A stretch of DNA of 64,000 nucleotides from Vannielia litorea. Lineage in GTDB: Bacteria; Pseudomonadota; Alphaproteobacteria; Rhodobacterales; Rhodobacteraceae. The stretch lies in assembly GCF_019801175.1 (NCBI RefSeq), contig NZ_JAHVJR010000001.1, forward strand, positions 1,612,001 through 1,676,000, given 5' to 3'. The notes beneath the pieces were generated by a model. The model was not told the origin of the DNA, made no database searches, and worked only from the letters and a program-made list of their open reading frames with translations. Positions 1 to 7,690 of the stretch are shown here, in pieces. Position 1 is the stretch's first letter. The number at the start of each line of letters is the position of its first letter. The position numbers and the translations under genes were made by a program.

Positions 1-767
1 CGACCGAGAAGCGCAAGATCCTGCGCGGGTTGATCGACGCCGAAGGCGACGCCTGCACCAACGCGATTATCTTCTGCAACCGCAAGGTCGATGTCGATGT
101 GGTCGCTAAGTCGCTGAAGAAATACGGCTATAACGCTGAGCCGATCCACGGTGACCTTGATCAGTCCCAGCGGATGAAGACGCTCGCCGGCTTCCGCGAT
201 GGCAGCATCCGCTTCCTGATCGCTTCCGATGTCGCCGCACGCGGGCTCGACATTCCGACCGTCAGCCACGTGTTCAACTACGATGTGCCTAGCCACGCAG
301 AAGACTACGTGCACCGCATTGGCCGCACGGGACGTGCCGGCCGGTCGGGCGTGGCCTACATGATCTGCGCTCCGATTGACGAGAAGAACCTCGCCGACAT
401 CGAGCGGCTCGTTCAGTCCGAGATCCAGCGCCTTGACGCGCCCGAAGGCACTCCGTCCCCCGCGGCTGCCGAAGAGACTACCGAAGAGAAGCCCAAGCGC
501 AGCCGCTCGCGCTCCCGTCGCAAGAAGGACGAAACGCCCGAAGAGAGCCCTGCCCCCGAGGCCGCAACCGAGGCGGCACCTGAGCAAAGCGAAGAGCGTG
601 AACCACGCCGCCGCTCCCGCGGTGGCCGTGGTCGTGGCGGAGACCGGGGCGGGGATCGCGGCGGCGAGCGTGGTGGACAGACCCCGCAAGGCTTGGGCGA
701 CCACCTGCCGGACTTCATCGCCCGCAGCTTTGCCGACCGATCCGAAACGCCGGATCCGACTGCTTAA
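1..767 (+). CDS. DEAD-box RNA helicase, C-terminal part (5' end outside window)
   Basis: This is the C-terminal helicase domain of a superfamily 2 ATP-dependent RNA helicase. The frame is open from the window edge, so the N-terminal DEAD domain lies upstream and no start can be given. Visible motifs are IIFCNRK (motif IV region), ASDVAARGLDIP (motif V) and YVHRIGRTGRAGR (motif VI, the arginine fingers). After the RecA-like fold comes a basic/acidic low-complexity tail: alternating RSRSRSRR, glutamate-rich and RGG/GGDRGG stretches, typical of RhlE-type helicases that bind RNA non-specifically. Such proteins act in ribosome assembly or mRNA turnover. The family call is firm; RhlE over other DEAD-box members rests only on the tail. 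Confidence 0.9.
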   Translation, partial: TEKRKILRGLIDAEGDACTNAIIFCNRKVDVDVVAKSLKKYGYNAEPIHGDLDQSQRMKTLAGFRDGSIRFLIASDVAARGLDIPTVSHVFNYDVPSHAEDYVHRIGRTGRAGRSGVAYMICAPIDEKNLADIERLVQSEIQRLDAPEGTPSPAAAEETTEEKPKRSRSRSRRKKDETPEESPAPEAATEAAPEQSEEREPRRRSRGGRGRGGDRGGDRGGERGGQTPQGLGDHLPDFIARSFADRSETPDPTA

Positions 768-804
768 GCCACGGGGCAGGCCGGCGGCCCCTGTCTCTCT
801 AGGG

Positions 805-1374
805 TCAGGGCGTCGGCTGGTTGACCGAGAGCACCGTCCAGGTGCCGTACTGCTTGAACACGCTCACCTCCAGCGCGCCAGGGATTGGAATGCCCATGTT
901 GAAGGTCTGGGGTGTGGCCGCATCGGTCTTCAGGTCCATCGACTGCACCATCTCCCGCAGTCGCTTCGAGATATCCACGTAATCACCCGGCTCCAGCCGG
1001 GTCATCAGCTTCAGCGCCGCCTTGGTCAGGCCCTTGGTCTCTGAGGCGTGTTTGACCACCTGAGCCAGCTTCCGCGATTTTGACAGCCCCTTGATCAACG
1101 CGCCCCACTTGGCACCGATGGCGAGCTGGAAGTCCCATGTCTCGGTCTTCATCGCCTGCACGCCCATAGGGTCCTGCAGCGAGGGCACGATGTAGAAGTT
1201 CAGCCCGATCCCGCCGCCCAGCCCCGGCCCCCAGCGGGTGCGCTCACTCTGCACGCTAAAGCTCTTCTGATAACTGTCGAGCGAATAGAAATTGGCATAC
1301 ATGGTGTTGGTGCCCCATATGCCCAAGTGCCCGCCCACGTCGACGGCAAAGCCGAACCATATCCCGGAATTCAT
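805..1374 (-). CDS. hypothetical protein, family not recognised
   Basis: A 189-residue protein I do not recognise. The N-terminal half is rich in Gly, Trp and aromatic residues (runs such as GPGLGGGIGLNFYIV), which could suit beta strands. The C-terminal half begins with a charged helical stretch and ends in a Pro/Val-rich segment. There is no clear cleavable signal peptide and no metal-binding or nucleotide-binding motif. A GGAACGGGGAC ribosome-binding site precedes the ATG. It lies downstream of rnj on the same strand with a 126-base gap, so it may be read as the operon tail or on its own. It converges with the helicase gene. Confidence 0.55.
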   Translation of the reverse strand: MNSGIWFGFAVDVGGHLGIWGTNTMYANFYSLDSYQKSFSVQSERTRWGPGLGGGIGLNFYIVPSLQDPMGVQAMKTETWDFQLAIGAKWGALIKGLSKSRKLAQVVKHASETKGLTKAALKLMTRLEPGDYVDISKRLREMVQSMDLKTDAATPQTFNMGIPIPGALEVSVFKQYGTWTVLSVNQPTP

Positions 1375-1500
1375 GTCCCCGTTCCTTCCCCAATGACTTT
1401 CGCGCCAAAAAATAGTCAGGCGTCAAAACCGCGGCGCGCCGGGGTATCCTAGCACACCAAAGTCATCCGGGACGGGGCCGGGGCAACGAGGCCCCCGACA

Positions 1501-3168
1501 TCAGCTCAAGCGGCTGATCACCACCACGACCTCTGGCTTTTTGCCGATTTCCTCGACGGAGGTCTGCCGGACGACACGCCGCAGACCTTCTTCAAGTTTG
1601 TCGTCGTCGGTCAGAACCTTATCGTCCGCCCGGCCAAGGAAGGCGTCAGCGGCAGATTCGATCAACTCCACCAGCGGCGCGCGCGAGCGGCCCTCTTCAG
1701 GCAGGCCGACAAGCTCGGCCCAAGGCTCGCCGAGAGGCTCATCGTTTTCGTCGAGGATCAACGTGAGGAAGACCTGGCCGTTCAGCGCCACCCGAATACG
1801 GTCGCGTACGACGCCATCCAGGGCACCGATCTTCACTGAACCGTCCAGATAGGTCCGCCCGGTTTCGATGTACTCCACGATCTCCGGCTGAGGGCCGGTG
1901 AGGTCCACCATGGAGCCGTTTACGGCCACCACGGAGGGAATGCCCTTGGCTTCGCCCACCTTGGCGTGTTCACGCAGCATCCGGTGCTCACCATGCATCG
2001 GCACAAGCATCTTGGGGTGCATCAGGTCGTGCATTGCCTCAAGGTCGGGCCGGTTTGCGTGGCCGGAGACGTGATAGAGATCACTGCGGTCGTCGATCAC
2101 ATCGACGCCCATCTCGGAAAACGCATTCACGATCCGCAGCACGCCCCGCTCATTCCCAGGGATGGTCTTGGAGGAAAACAGGAAGGTATCACCCTGCTTC
2201 ATCGTCAGGCCGAGGAACTTGCCCCGCGAAAGCTGCGCTGATGCTGCGCGGCGCTCACCCTGCGAGCCGGTGACGATCAGCATCAGGTTCTCGCGTGGAA
2301 TGTCAGCGGCTTCTTCGGGAGTCACGGTGTGCGGAAACTTCTCCATCACGCCGGTATCGATGGCCACGGCGACCATGCGCTTCATCGCGCGCCCCAGAAG
2401 GCAGACGGAGCGGCCCGCCTTGGCCCCGGCTTCCGCCAGCGTCTTCACCCGCGCCACATTGGAGGCAAAGGTGGTGGCCACGATCATGCCTTCGGATTTC
2501 TCGACCAGTTCTATGATCGCTGGCGGCAAGGTGGCCTCGGAACGGCCCGGATGGGGGCTCATGATGTTGGTGCTGTCGCAGGTCAGCGCCTGCACCCCCG
2601 GTTTGGCGATTTCGTTCCAGAGTTCCGGGTCGAATGCCTCCCCTACAACCGGGTTGCCGTCGAGTTTGAAGTCGCCGGTATGCACCACCCGCCCGGCAGG
2701 CGTGTCGATCACGAGGCCGGAGCTTTCGGGGATCGAGTGTGACACCGGCACGAAAGCCACCTTGAACGGCCCGGCCTCGACGGTTTCGGGGTAAGGGCCG
2801 ACCGCATTCACATGCTCAACGTCCTGCCCCTGCTCATCCATCTTGCGCACCGCCAGCGCGGCGGTGAAGCGACGGCAGTAGACCGGCGCGCGCAGATCGG
2901 CCCAGAAGTGACCGATGCCGCCAACATGGTCTTCATGCCCGTGGGTGATGAAGATCGCGTCCAGCCGGTCGCGATTTTCCTTCAGCCAGCTCATGTCCGG
3001 GAAGATGAGGTCAACGCCGGGGGTGCCATCCATGTCGGGGAAGGTCACGCCGAGATCGACAAGGATCAGGCGCTCCTGCCCCGGCTTGCCGTAGCCGTAG
3101 ACATAGGCGTTCATGCCCACCTCCCCGGCCCCGCCCAGAGGCAGGTAGATCAACCGCTCGTCACTCAT
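1501..3168 (-). CDS. rnj: ribonuclease J
   Basis: Metallo-beta-lactamase/beta-CASP ribonuclease of 555 residues, the family's usual length; it has 5'-to-3' exo- and endonuclease activity in mRNA decay and rRNA maturation. The zinc motif THGHEDH is at about residues 75-81, followed by SHSIPES and HTGDFKLDG of the lactamase fold and by the beta-CASP signatures VTGSQGE and VSGHANRPDL. The C-terminal part holds the MHGEHRML histidine motif and the C-terminal domain. The ATG overlaps the coaX stop in an ATGA, so translation is probably coupled to coaX. The nuoN-birA-coaX-rnj order is typical of Rhodobacterales; many of these bacteria use RNase J beside RNase E. Confidence 0.95.
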   Translation of the reverse strand: MSDERLIYLPLGGAGEVGMNAYVYGYGKPGQERLILVDLGVTFPDMDGTPGVDLIFPDMSWLKENRDRLDAIFITHGHEDHVGGIGHFWADLRAPVYCRRFTAALAVRKMDEQGQDVEHVNAVGPYPETVEAGPFKVAFVPVSHSIPESSGLVIDTPAGRVVHTGDFKLDGNPVVGEAFDPELWNEIAKPGVQALTCDSTNIMSPHPGRSEATLPPAIIELVEKSEGMIVATTFASNVARVKTLAEAGAKAGRSVCLLGRAMKRMVAVAIDTGVMEKFPHTVTPEEAADIPRENLMLIVTGSQGERRAASAQLSRGKFLGLTMKQGDTFLFSSKTIPGNERGVLRIVNAFSEMGVDVIDDRSDLYHVSGHANRPDLEAMHDLMHPKMLVPMHGEHRMLREHAKVGEAKGIPSVVAVNGSMVDLTGPQPEIVEYIETGRTYLDGSVKIGALDGVVRDRIRVALNGQVFLTLILDENDEPLGEPWAELVGLPEEGRSRAPLVELIESAADAFLGRADDKVLTDDDKLEEGLRRVVRQTSVEEIGKKPEVVVVISRLS

Positions 3169-3950
3169 TCCGTCTGCCCCGCTTGGCTCATGTTATAGGC
3201 ATGGATCACCGTCAGCCCATGCATCGTCAGATCGTCTTCAAACGCGTCGAACCGGGCATGTCCCATCTGGAACAGCGGTGCAAGCCCGCCGGTCGAAATC
3301 ACCCGCATTTCCCTGCCATATTCGGCCTTTATCTGGTCGCAGATACCGTTGACGAGGCCCACGTAGCCCCAGAACACGCCCGATTGCATACAGGCCACCG
3401 TGTTGGTTCCAATCACCTTGTCCGGCTTGGTCACATCCACATGGGGCAGCGCGGCGGCGGCCATGTGCAGCGCCTCGAGGCTGAGGTTGACGCCCGGAGC
3501 GATCACACCGCCCACATAGGCGCCGTCCTTGGCCACAACGTCAAAGGTGGTGGCAGTGCCGAAATCCACCACGATGAGATCGCCGCCGTGCCGATCGAAG
3601 GCGCCCGCGGTGTTCACCAGCCTATCCGGGCCAACCGCAACGCCAGCATCCACCCGGGGCGCCGTGGGCAACTCGCAGCCCGGTTTGCCCACCACCATTG
3701 GGCGGCAGTTGAAGTAGCGGTCAGAGAAGACCCGCAGATTGAAAACCACGCGCGGCACGGTCGACGAGATGATCACCGCGTCGATATTCACCTCCACGCA
3801 GCGGTGCTCCATCAATTGGCTGAACCAAACCCAATATTGATCCGCCGTGCGCTGGTGCTCGGTCGAAGTGCGCAGCGTGGCGAGCCACTTCTCACCGTCC
3901 CAGACGGAGAAGACTGTGTTGGTGTTGCCGCAATCGATGCAAAGGAGCAT
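3165..3950 (-). CDS. coaX: type III pantothenate kinase
   Basis: CoaX, the first step of coenzyme A synthesis (pantothenate to 4'-phosphopantothenate), in the acetate/sugar-kinase fold. From the ATG at 3950 the protein has 261 residues. It begins MLLCIDCGNTNTVF, the phosphate-binding DxGNT motif, and has the GPDR motif near residue 105 and DFGTATTFD, the second nucleotide motif. The open frame continues 57 codons further upstream, but that stretch lies within birA and is not CoaX-like; AAAGGAGC-type Shine-Dalgarno context and the family N-terminus fix the start at 3950. It is 11 bases from birA and overlaps rnj by 4. No type I CoaA is seen in the window. Confidence 0.94.
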   Translation of the reverse strand: MLLCIDCGNTNTVFSVWDGEKWLATLRTSTEHQRTADQYWVWFSQLMEHRCVEVNIDAVIISSTVPRVVFNLRVFSDRYFNCRPMVVGKPGCELPTAPRVDAGVAVGPDRLVNTAGAFDRHGGDLIVVDFGTATTFDVVAKDGAYVGGVIAPGVNLSLEALHMAAAALPHVDVTKPDKVIGTNTVACMQSGVFWGYVGLVNGICDQIKAEYGREMRVISTGGLAPLFQMGHARFDAFEDDLTMHGLTVIHAYNMSQAGQTE

Positions 3951-3961
3951 GGGCGCGCCTC

Positions 3962-4708
3962 TTAGAAAAAGACCTCGGCAGCAGCGATGCCGCGCAGGCC
4001 GGATTGAGTTTGAAGCTGAAGGTAGCCCATCTCGTCGATGGTTTTGAAGGTGCCGGTCAACTCCTCGCCGGGGAGCCGCGCGGTGATGGTTTGGCCGAGC
4101 TTCGCGGCCCGGTCGAGCCACGCCCGGCGGATCGGGGCAAAGCCGTGGGTGGTGAAGCTGCCCTCGTGTCGGTCATAGGCCGGTGCGAGCGCGTCGAGAA
4201 ACTCTTCCGGCGTCGCCTTCACGCCTGCCTCCTGCGCTAGCGCAACGGGGCGCACGGCGCCGGGTTCAACCTCACCCACGTCAGGCGGCTCGATCAGGTT
4301 GACGCCAATGCCAATGAGCAGCCCGTCGAGCAAACCATCCGGTCGTGGCCCAAGGCTTTCCAACAGGATGCCCGCCACCTTGCCGCCATTCAGCAACACG
4401 TCATTCGGCCACTTCAGTGAGAGCCCGTCAGGCCGCCCGGTGACGGCAACAAACGCATCGAAAAGGGCCATTGCCGCCACGAAACTCCGCTGAGCCGCCG
4501 CCTGCGCGGTGCCGGGGTTCGGCAGGGCTAGCGTGGCGGTAAAGGCTCCACGCGGGTTGGCCCATGGCCGGCCGCGTCGCCCATGGCCGCCGGTCTGGCG
4601 GTGCGCCAGCACCCAGGTCGGGCGCGTGTAACCCGCGAAACCGTCGCGGGCCACCGTCATCGTGGAAGGACAGCTGTCGAGAACGACTCGTCCTGCGTCA
4701 GTTGACAA
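3962..4708 (-). CDS. birA: biotin--[acetyl-CoA-carboxylase] ligase
   Basis: A 248-residue biotin protein ligase that makes biotinyl-AMP and attaches biotin to the carboxyl-carrier protein. The biotinyl-AMP loop reads GGHGRRGRPW near residues 40-50, and the substrate-binding lysine region is KWPNDVLLNGGKVAGIL. There is no N-terminal helix-turn-helix, so this is a class I, non-repressor BirA. The start is a TTG (4706-4708) inside the nuoN end, giving an 11-base overlap; this matches the family N-terminus. It is the last metabolic gene read through from nuo before coaX and rnj. Confidence 0.92.
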   Translation of the reverse strand: MSTDAGRVVLDSCPSTMTVARDGFAGYTRPTWVLAHRQTGGHGRRGRPWANPRGAFTATLALPNPGTAQAAAQRSFVAAMALFDAFVAVTGRPDGLSLKWPNDVLLNGGKVAGILLESLGPRPDGLLDGLLIGIGVNLIEPPDVGEVEPGAVRPVALAQEAGVKATPEEFLDALAPAYDRHEGSFTTHGFAPIRRAWLDRAAKLGQTITARLPGEELTGTFKTIDEMGYLQLQTQSGLRGIAAAEVFF

Positions 4709-6140
4709 GGGTGGCCGCCGCCGCCGCTGCGTAGCCGTCGACCCCGAAAAGGTTGACGATGCCGAGGATCATGATCGCCGCCGAAGCCACGAGGAAGCCG
4801 AAGGCGAGCGGGCTCATGTGCCCCTCTACCGGCTCCACGCTCTCGTCGCCGAAGTACATGAAGTAGACGATCCGCAGGTAGTAGAAAGCACCGATCACCG
4901 AAGCGATTGCGCCCAGCACGGCGAGCCAGGTCATGTCTGCGTCCACGGCGGCCATCAGCACGGCGAACTTGCCGAAGAAGCCCAGAAGCGGCGGCACGCC
5001 CGCGAGCGAGAACATGAGCACCAGCAGGGCCAGCGCCTTCACTGGCTCGCGGCTGCCCAGCTGACGCAGGCTGTCGATCGTGGTGATGTGACGCCCATCG
5101 CGTTCCATCGAGAGAATGAAGGCGAAGGTGCCGATGTTCATGGTCACGTAGATCGCCATGTAGATCAGCATCGCCGTTACGCCCTGCTCGGTACCTGAAG
5201 CAAGGCCCACGAGCGCGTAGCCCATGTGAGCAATCGAGGAATAGGCCATCAGCCGCTTGATGTCGCGCTGGCCCACGGCAGCAACGGCTCCGAGGAACAT
5301 CGAGAGCACGGCAAGGAGCGCGAGGATCTGCCCCCAATCGCCGGTGGCATTGCCGAAGGCATCATGCAGCACGCGAGCGAAGAGGCCCATGGCCGCCACC
5401 TTGGGCGCAGTCGCGAAGAAGGCGGTGATCGGCGTGGGTGCGCCTTCGTACACGTCCGGTGTCCACATGTGGAAAGGCACGGCGGAAATCTTGAAGGCGA
5501 GGCCCGAGATGATGAAGACGAGGCCGATGAGCAGCCCGATCGGCATGGCCCCCTCGCCTGCCGCCGCGATGATGCCGGCAAACTGCGTTGTGCCTGCGTA
5601 GCCATAGGTCAGCGAGGCGCCGTAGAGCAACAAGCCTGAAGAGAGAGCGCCGAGCACGAAATACTTCAGGCCCGCCTCGGTGGACTTCACCCCGTCTCGC
5701 CGGATCGCCGCAACCACGTAGAGTGCCAAAGATTGCAGCTCCAACCCCATGTATAGCGCCATCAGATCTCCCGCCGAGACCATCAGCATCATGCCAACGA
5801 CGGCGAGCACCACCAGCACCGGATACTCGAACTTCAGCAGCCCGCGGCGGGCCATGAACTCCTGTCCCATCATAAGCACGCAGGCCGCGCTGATGAGGAT
5901 CACCACCTTGGCAAAGCGCGAGAAGCCATCGTCAATGAACAGGCCGCCGAAGGCCGTGCGGTCATTGCCGCCCGACATGAGCACCCAGATTGCAACCGCA
6001 ATCATCACCGCGCTGGCCGCCCATGTGATGGTGCCAGCCAGCCCATCCTTCTCGGTGTAGACGGCCCCGATGAGCGCGACCATCGCGAAGAGCGAGAGGA
6101 AGATCTCGGGCAGCAGAATGGCGAGGTCGGTCGAAATCAT
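4698..6140 (-). CDS. nuoN: NADH-quinone oxidoreductase subunit N
   Basis: Antiporter-like membrane subunit of complex I, 480 residues with about 14 predicted helices. The Mrp-type core is clear: LGLELQSLALYVV (with the conserved Glu of TM5), ISGLAFKISAVPFHMWTPDVYEGAP (the broken-helix lysine region; residues quoted in part), and GQRDIKRLMAYSSIAHMGY. The ATG overlaps the nuoM TGA by one base and the 3' end overlaps birA. It carries one of the proton-pumping channels in the membrane arm. Confidence 0.97.
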   Translation of the reverse strand: MISTDLAILLPEIFLSLFAMVALIGAVYTEKDGLAGTITWAASAVMIAVAIWVLMSGGNDRTAFGGLFIDDGFSRFAKVVILISAACVLMMGQEFMARRGLLKFEYPVLVVLAVVGMMLMVSAGDLMALYMGLELQSLALYVVAAIRRDGVKSTEAGLKYFVLGALSSGLLLYGASLTYGYAGTTQFAGIIAAAGEGAMPIGLLIGLVFIISGLAFKISAVPFHMWTPDVYEGAPTPITAFFATAPKVAAMGLFARVLHDAFGNATGDWGQILALLAVLSMFLGAVAAVGQRDIKRLMAYSSIAHMGYALVGLASGTEQGVTAMLIYMAIYVTMNIGTFAFILSMERDGRHITTIDSLRQLGSREPVKALALLVLMFSLAGVPPLLGFFGKFAVLMAAVDADMTWLAVLGAIASVIGAFYYLRIVYFMYFGDESVEPVEGHMSPLAFGFLVASAAIMILGIVNLFGVDGYAAAAAATLVN

Positions 6141-7690
6141 CAGTGGTCTCCCGTTTCCGCCACTTGGGTCGCCGGGCTGAAGTCTGCCACGGCGGTTTCA
6201 TACTTGCCGATGAGGGCTTCCACCGAGGGCCCGATGATATCGGTCACCAGAGCCGGGTACACGCCGAGCAGCAGGGTCATCACCACCAGCGGCGCGAAGA
6301 TCGCGCGCTCGCGGCGCGACATGTCGGTGATGGTCTTCAGGCTTTCCTTGATCAGGTCGCCCAGCACCACGCGGCGGTAGAGCCAGAGCGCATAAGCCGC
6401 AGAGAGGATCACGCCGGAGGTGGCGAAGAGCGCGACCCAGGTGTTCACCTGGAAAATGCCCATCAGCACGAGGAACTCGCCGATGAAGCCCGAGGTGCCC
6501 GGCAGGCCGACGTTGGCCATGGTGAAGAAGCAGAAGATCAGCGCATAGGCCGGCATCCGGTTGATGAGGCCGCCATAGGCGTCGATCTCGCGGGTGTGCA
6601 TCCGGTCATAGATCACCCCGACGATGAGGAAGAGCGCGCCCGAGATGAAGCCGTGGCTGATCATCTGGAAGATCGCGCCATCGATCCCCTGCTGGTTGGC
6701 CGCGAAGATGCCCATGGTCACATAGCCCATGTGCGCCACCGACGAATAGGCGATGAGCTTCTTCATGTCCTCCTGCGCCAGCGCGACCAGCGAGGTGTAG
6801 ACGATGGCAATGGCGCTCATCCAGAAGACCAGTGGCGCCAGAATTTCGGACCCGACCGGGAACATCGGCAGGCTGAACCGGAGGAAGCCATAGCCACCCA
6901 TCTTCAGCAAGATGGCGGCCAGCACCACGGAACCGGCCGTGGGCGCCTGCACGTGAGCATCTGGCAGCCAGGTGTGCACCGGCCACATCGGCATCTTCAC
7001 CGCGAAGCTGGCGAAGAAGGCGAGGAACAGCAGAGTCTGCAATCCGCCGAGGATTTGGAAACCGAAAAGGCTGATCGTGCCGGTCGAGAAGTTGTGCTGA
7101 AGCAGCGCGGCGATATCTGTGGTGCCTGCATCGACGTACATGGCGATCATCGCCACCAGCATGAGCACAGAGCCAAGGAAGGTGTAGAGGAAGAACTTGA
7201 AGGCCGCGTAGATCCGGTTCGCTCCGCCCCAGATGCCGATGATCAGGAACATCGGTATGAGGCCCGCCTCGAAGAACAGGTAGAACAGCACCAGATCGAG
7301 CGCGCAGAAGACGCCGAGCATCAGCGTTTCCAGCAGCAGGAAGGCGATCATGTACTCCTTCACGCGCACCTTGACGTTCCAAGCCGACCAGATGGTAAGC
7401 GGCATCAGGAAGGTGGTGAGCATGACGAAGAGCACCGATATGCCATCGACGCCCATCTTGTACTTCAGCCCCATCAACCACTCCCGCTCTTCCACGAACT
7501 GGAAGCCGGTGTCAGCCGGGTCGAACTGCGCAATAAGGAAGAGCGAGACGATGAAGGTTGCACCGGTGGCGATCAGGGCCAGCCACTTTGCGTTCTTCTG
7601 GGCTGCCGCATCCTCCCCGCGCAGGAAGAGCGCGAGGATCACCGCCGCAATGGCGGGGATGAAGGTGATGATAGAGAGCAGGTTGTCCAT
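6140..7690 (-). CDS. nuoM: NADH-quinone oxidoreductase subunit M
   Basis: Antiporter-like subunit of complex I, 516 residues from the ATG at 7690. The start MDNLLSIITFIPAIAAV fits the family; an open frame extends 62 codons further but is the nuoL 3' end out of frame. Conserved features are FFEAGLIPMFLIIGIWGG (the TM5 glutamate), VKMPMWPVHTWLPDAHVQAP and AQEDMKKLIAYSSVAHMGY. Stop and start overlap with both neighbours, nuoL and nuoN, which implies coupled translation of the three pumping subunits. Confidence 0.97.
   Translation of the reverse strand: MDNLLSIITFIPAIAAVILALFLRGEDAAAQKNAKWLALIATGATFIVSLFLIAQFDPADTGFQFVEEREWLMGLKYKMGVDGISVLFVMLTTFLMPLTIWSAWNVKVRVKEYMIAFLLLETLMLGVFCALDLVLFYLFFEAGLIPMFLIIGIWGGANRIYAAFKFFLYTFLGSVLMLVAMIAMYVDAGTTDIAALLQHNFSTGTISLFGFQILGGLQTLLFLAFFASFAVKMPMWPVHTWLPDAHVQAPTAGSVVLAAILLKMGGYGFLRFSLPMFPVGSEILAPLVFWMSAIAIVYTSLVALAQEDMKKLIAYSSVAHMGYVTMGIFAANQQGIDGAIFQMISHGFISGALFLIVGVIYDRMHTREIDAYGGLINRMPAYALIFCFFTMANVGLPGTSGFIGEFLVLMGIFQVNTWVALFATSGVILSAAYALWLYRRVVLGDLIKESLKTITDMSRRERAIFAPLVVMTLLLGVYPALVTDIIGPSVEALIGKYETAVADFSPATQVAETGDH

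Noticed and set aside
630..690. Short tandem DNA repeat (GGCGGxGA-like units)
   Set aside because: It encodes the RGG/GGDRGG tail of the helicase and is explained as low-complexity coding sequence.
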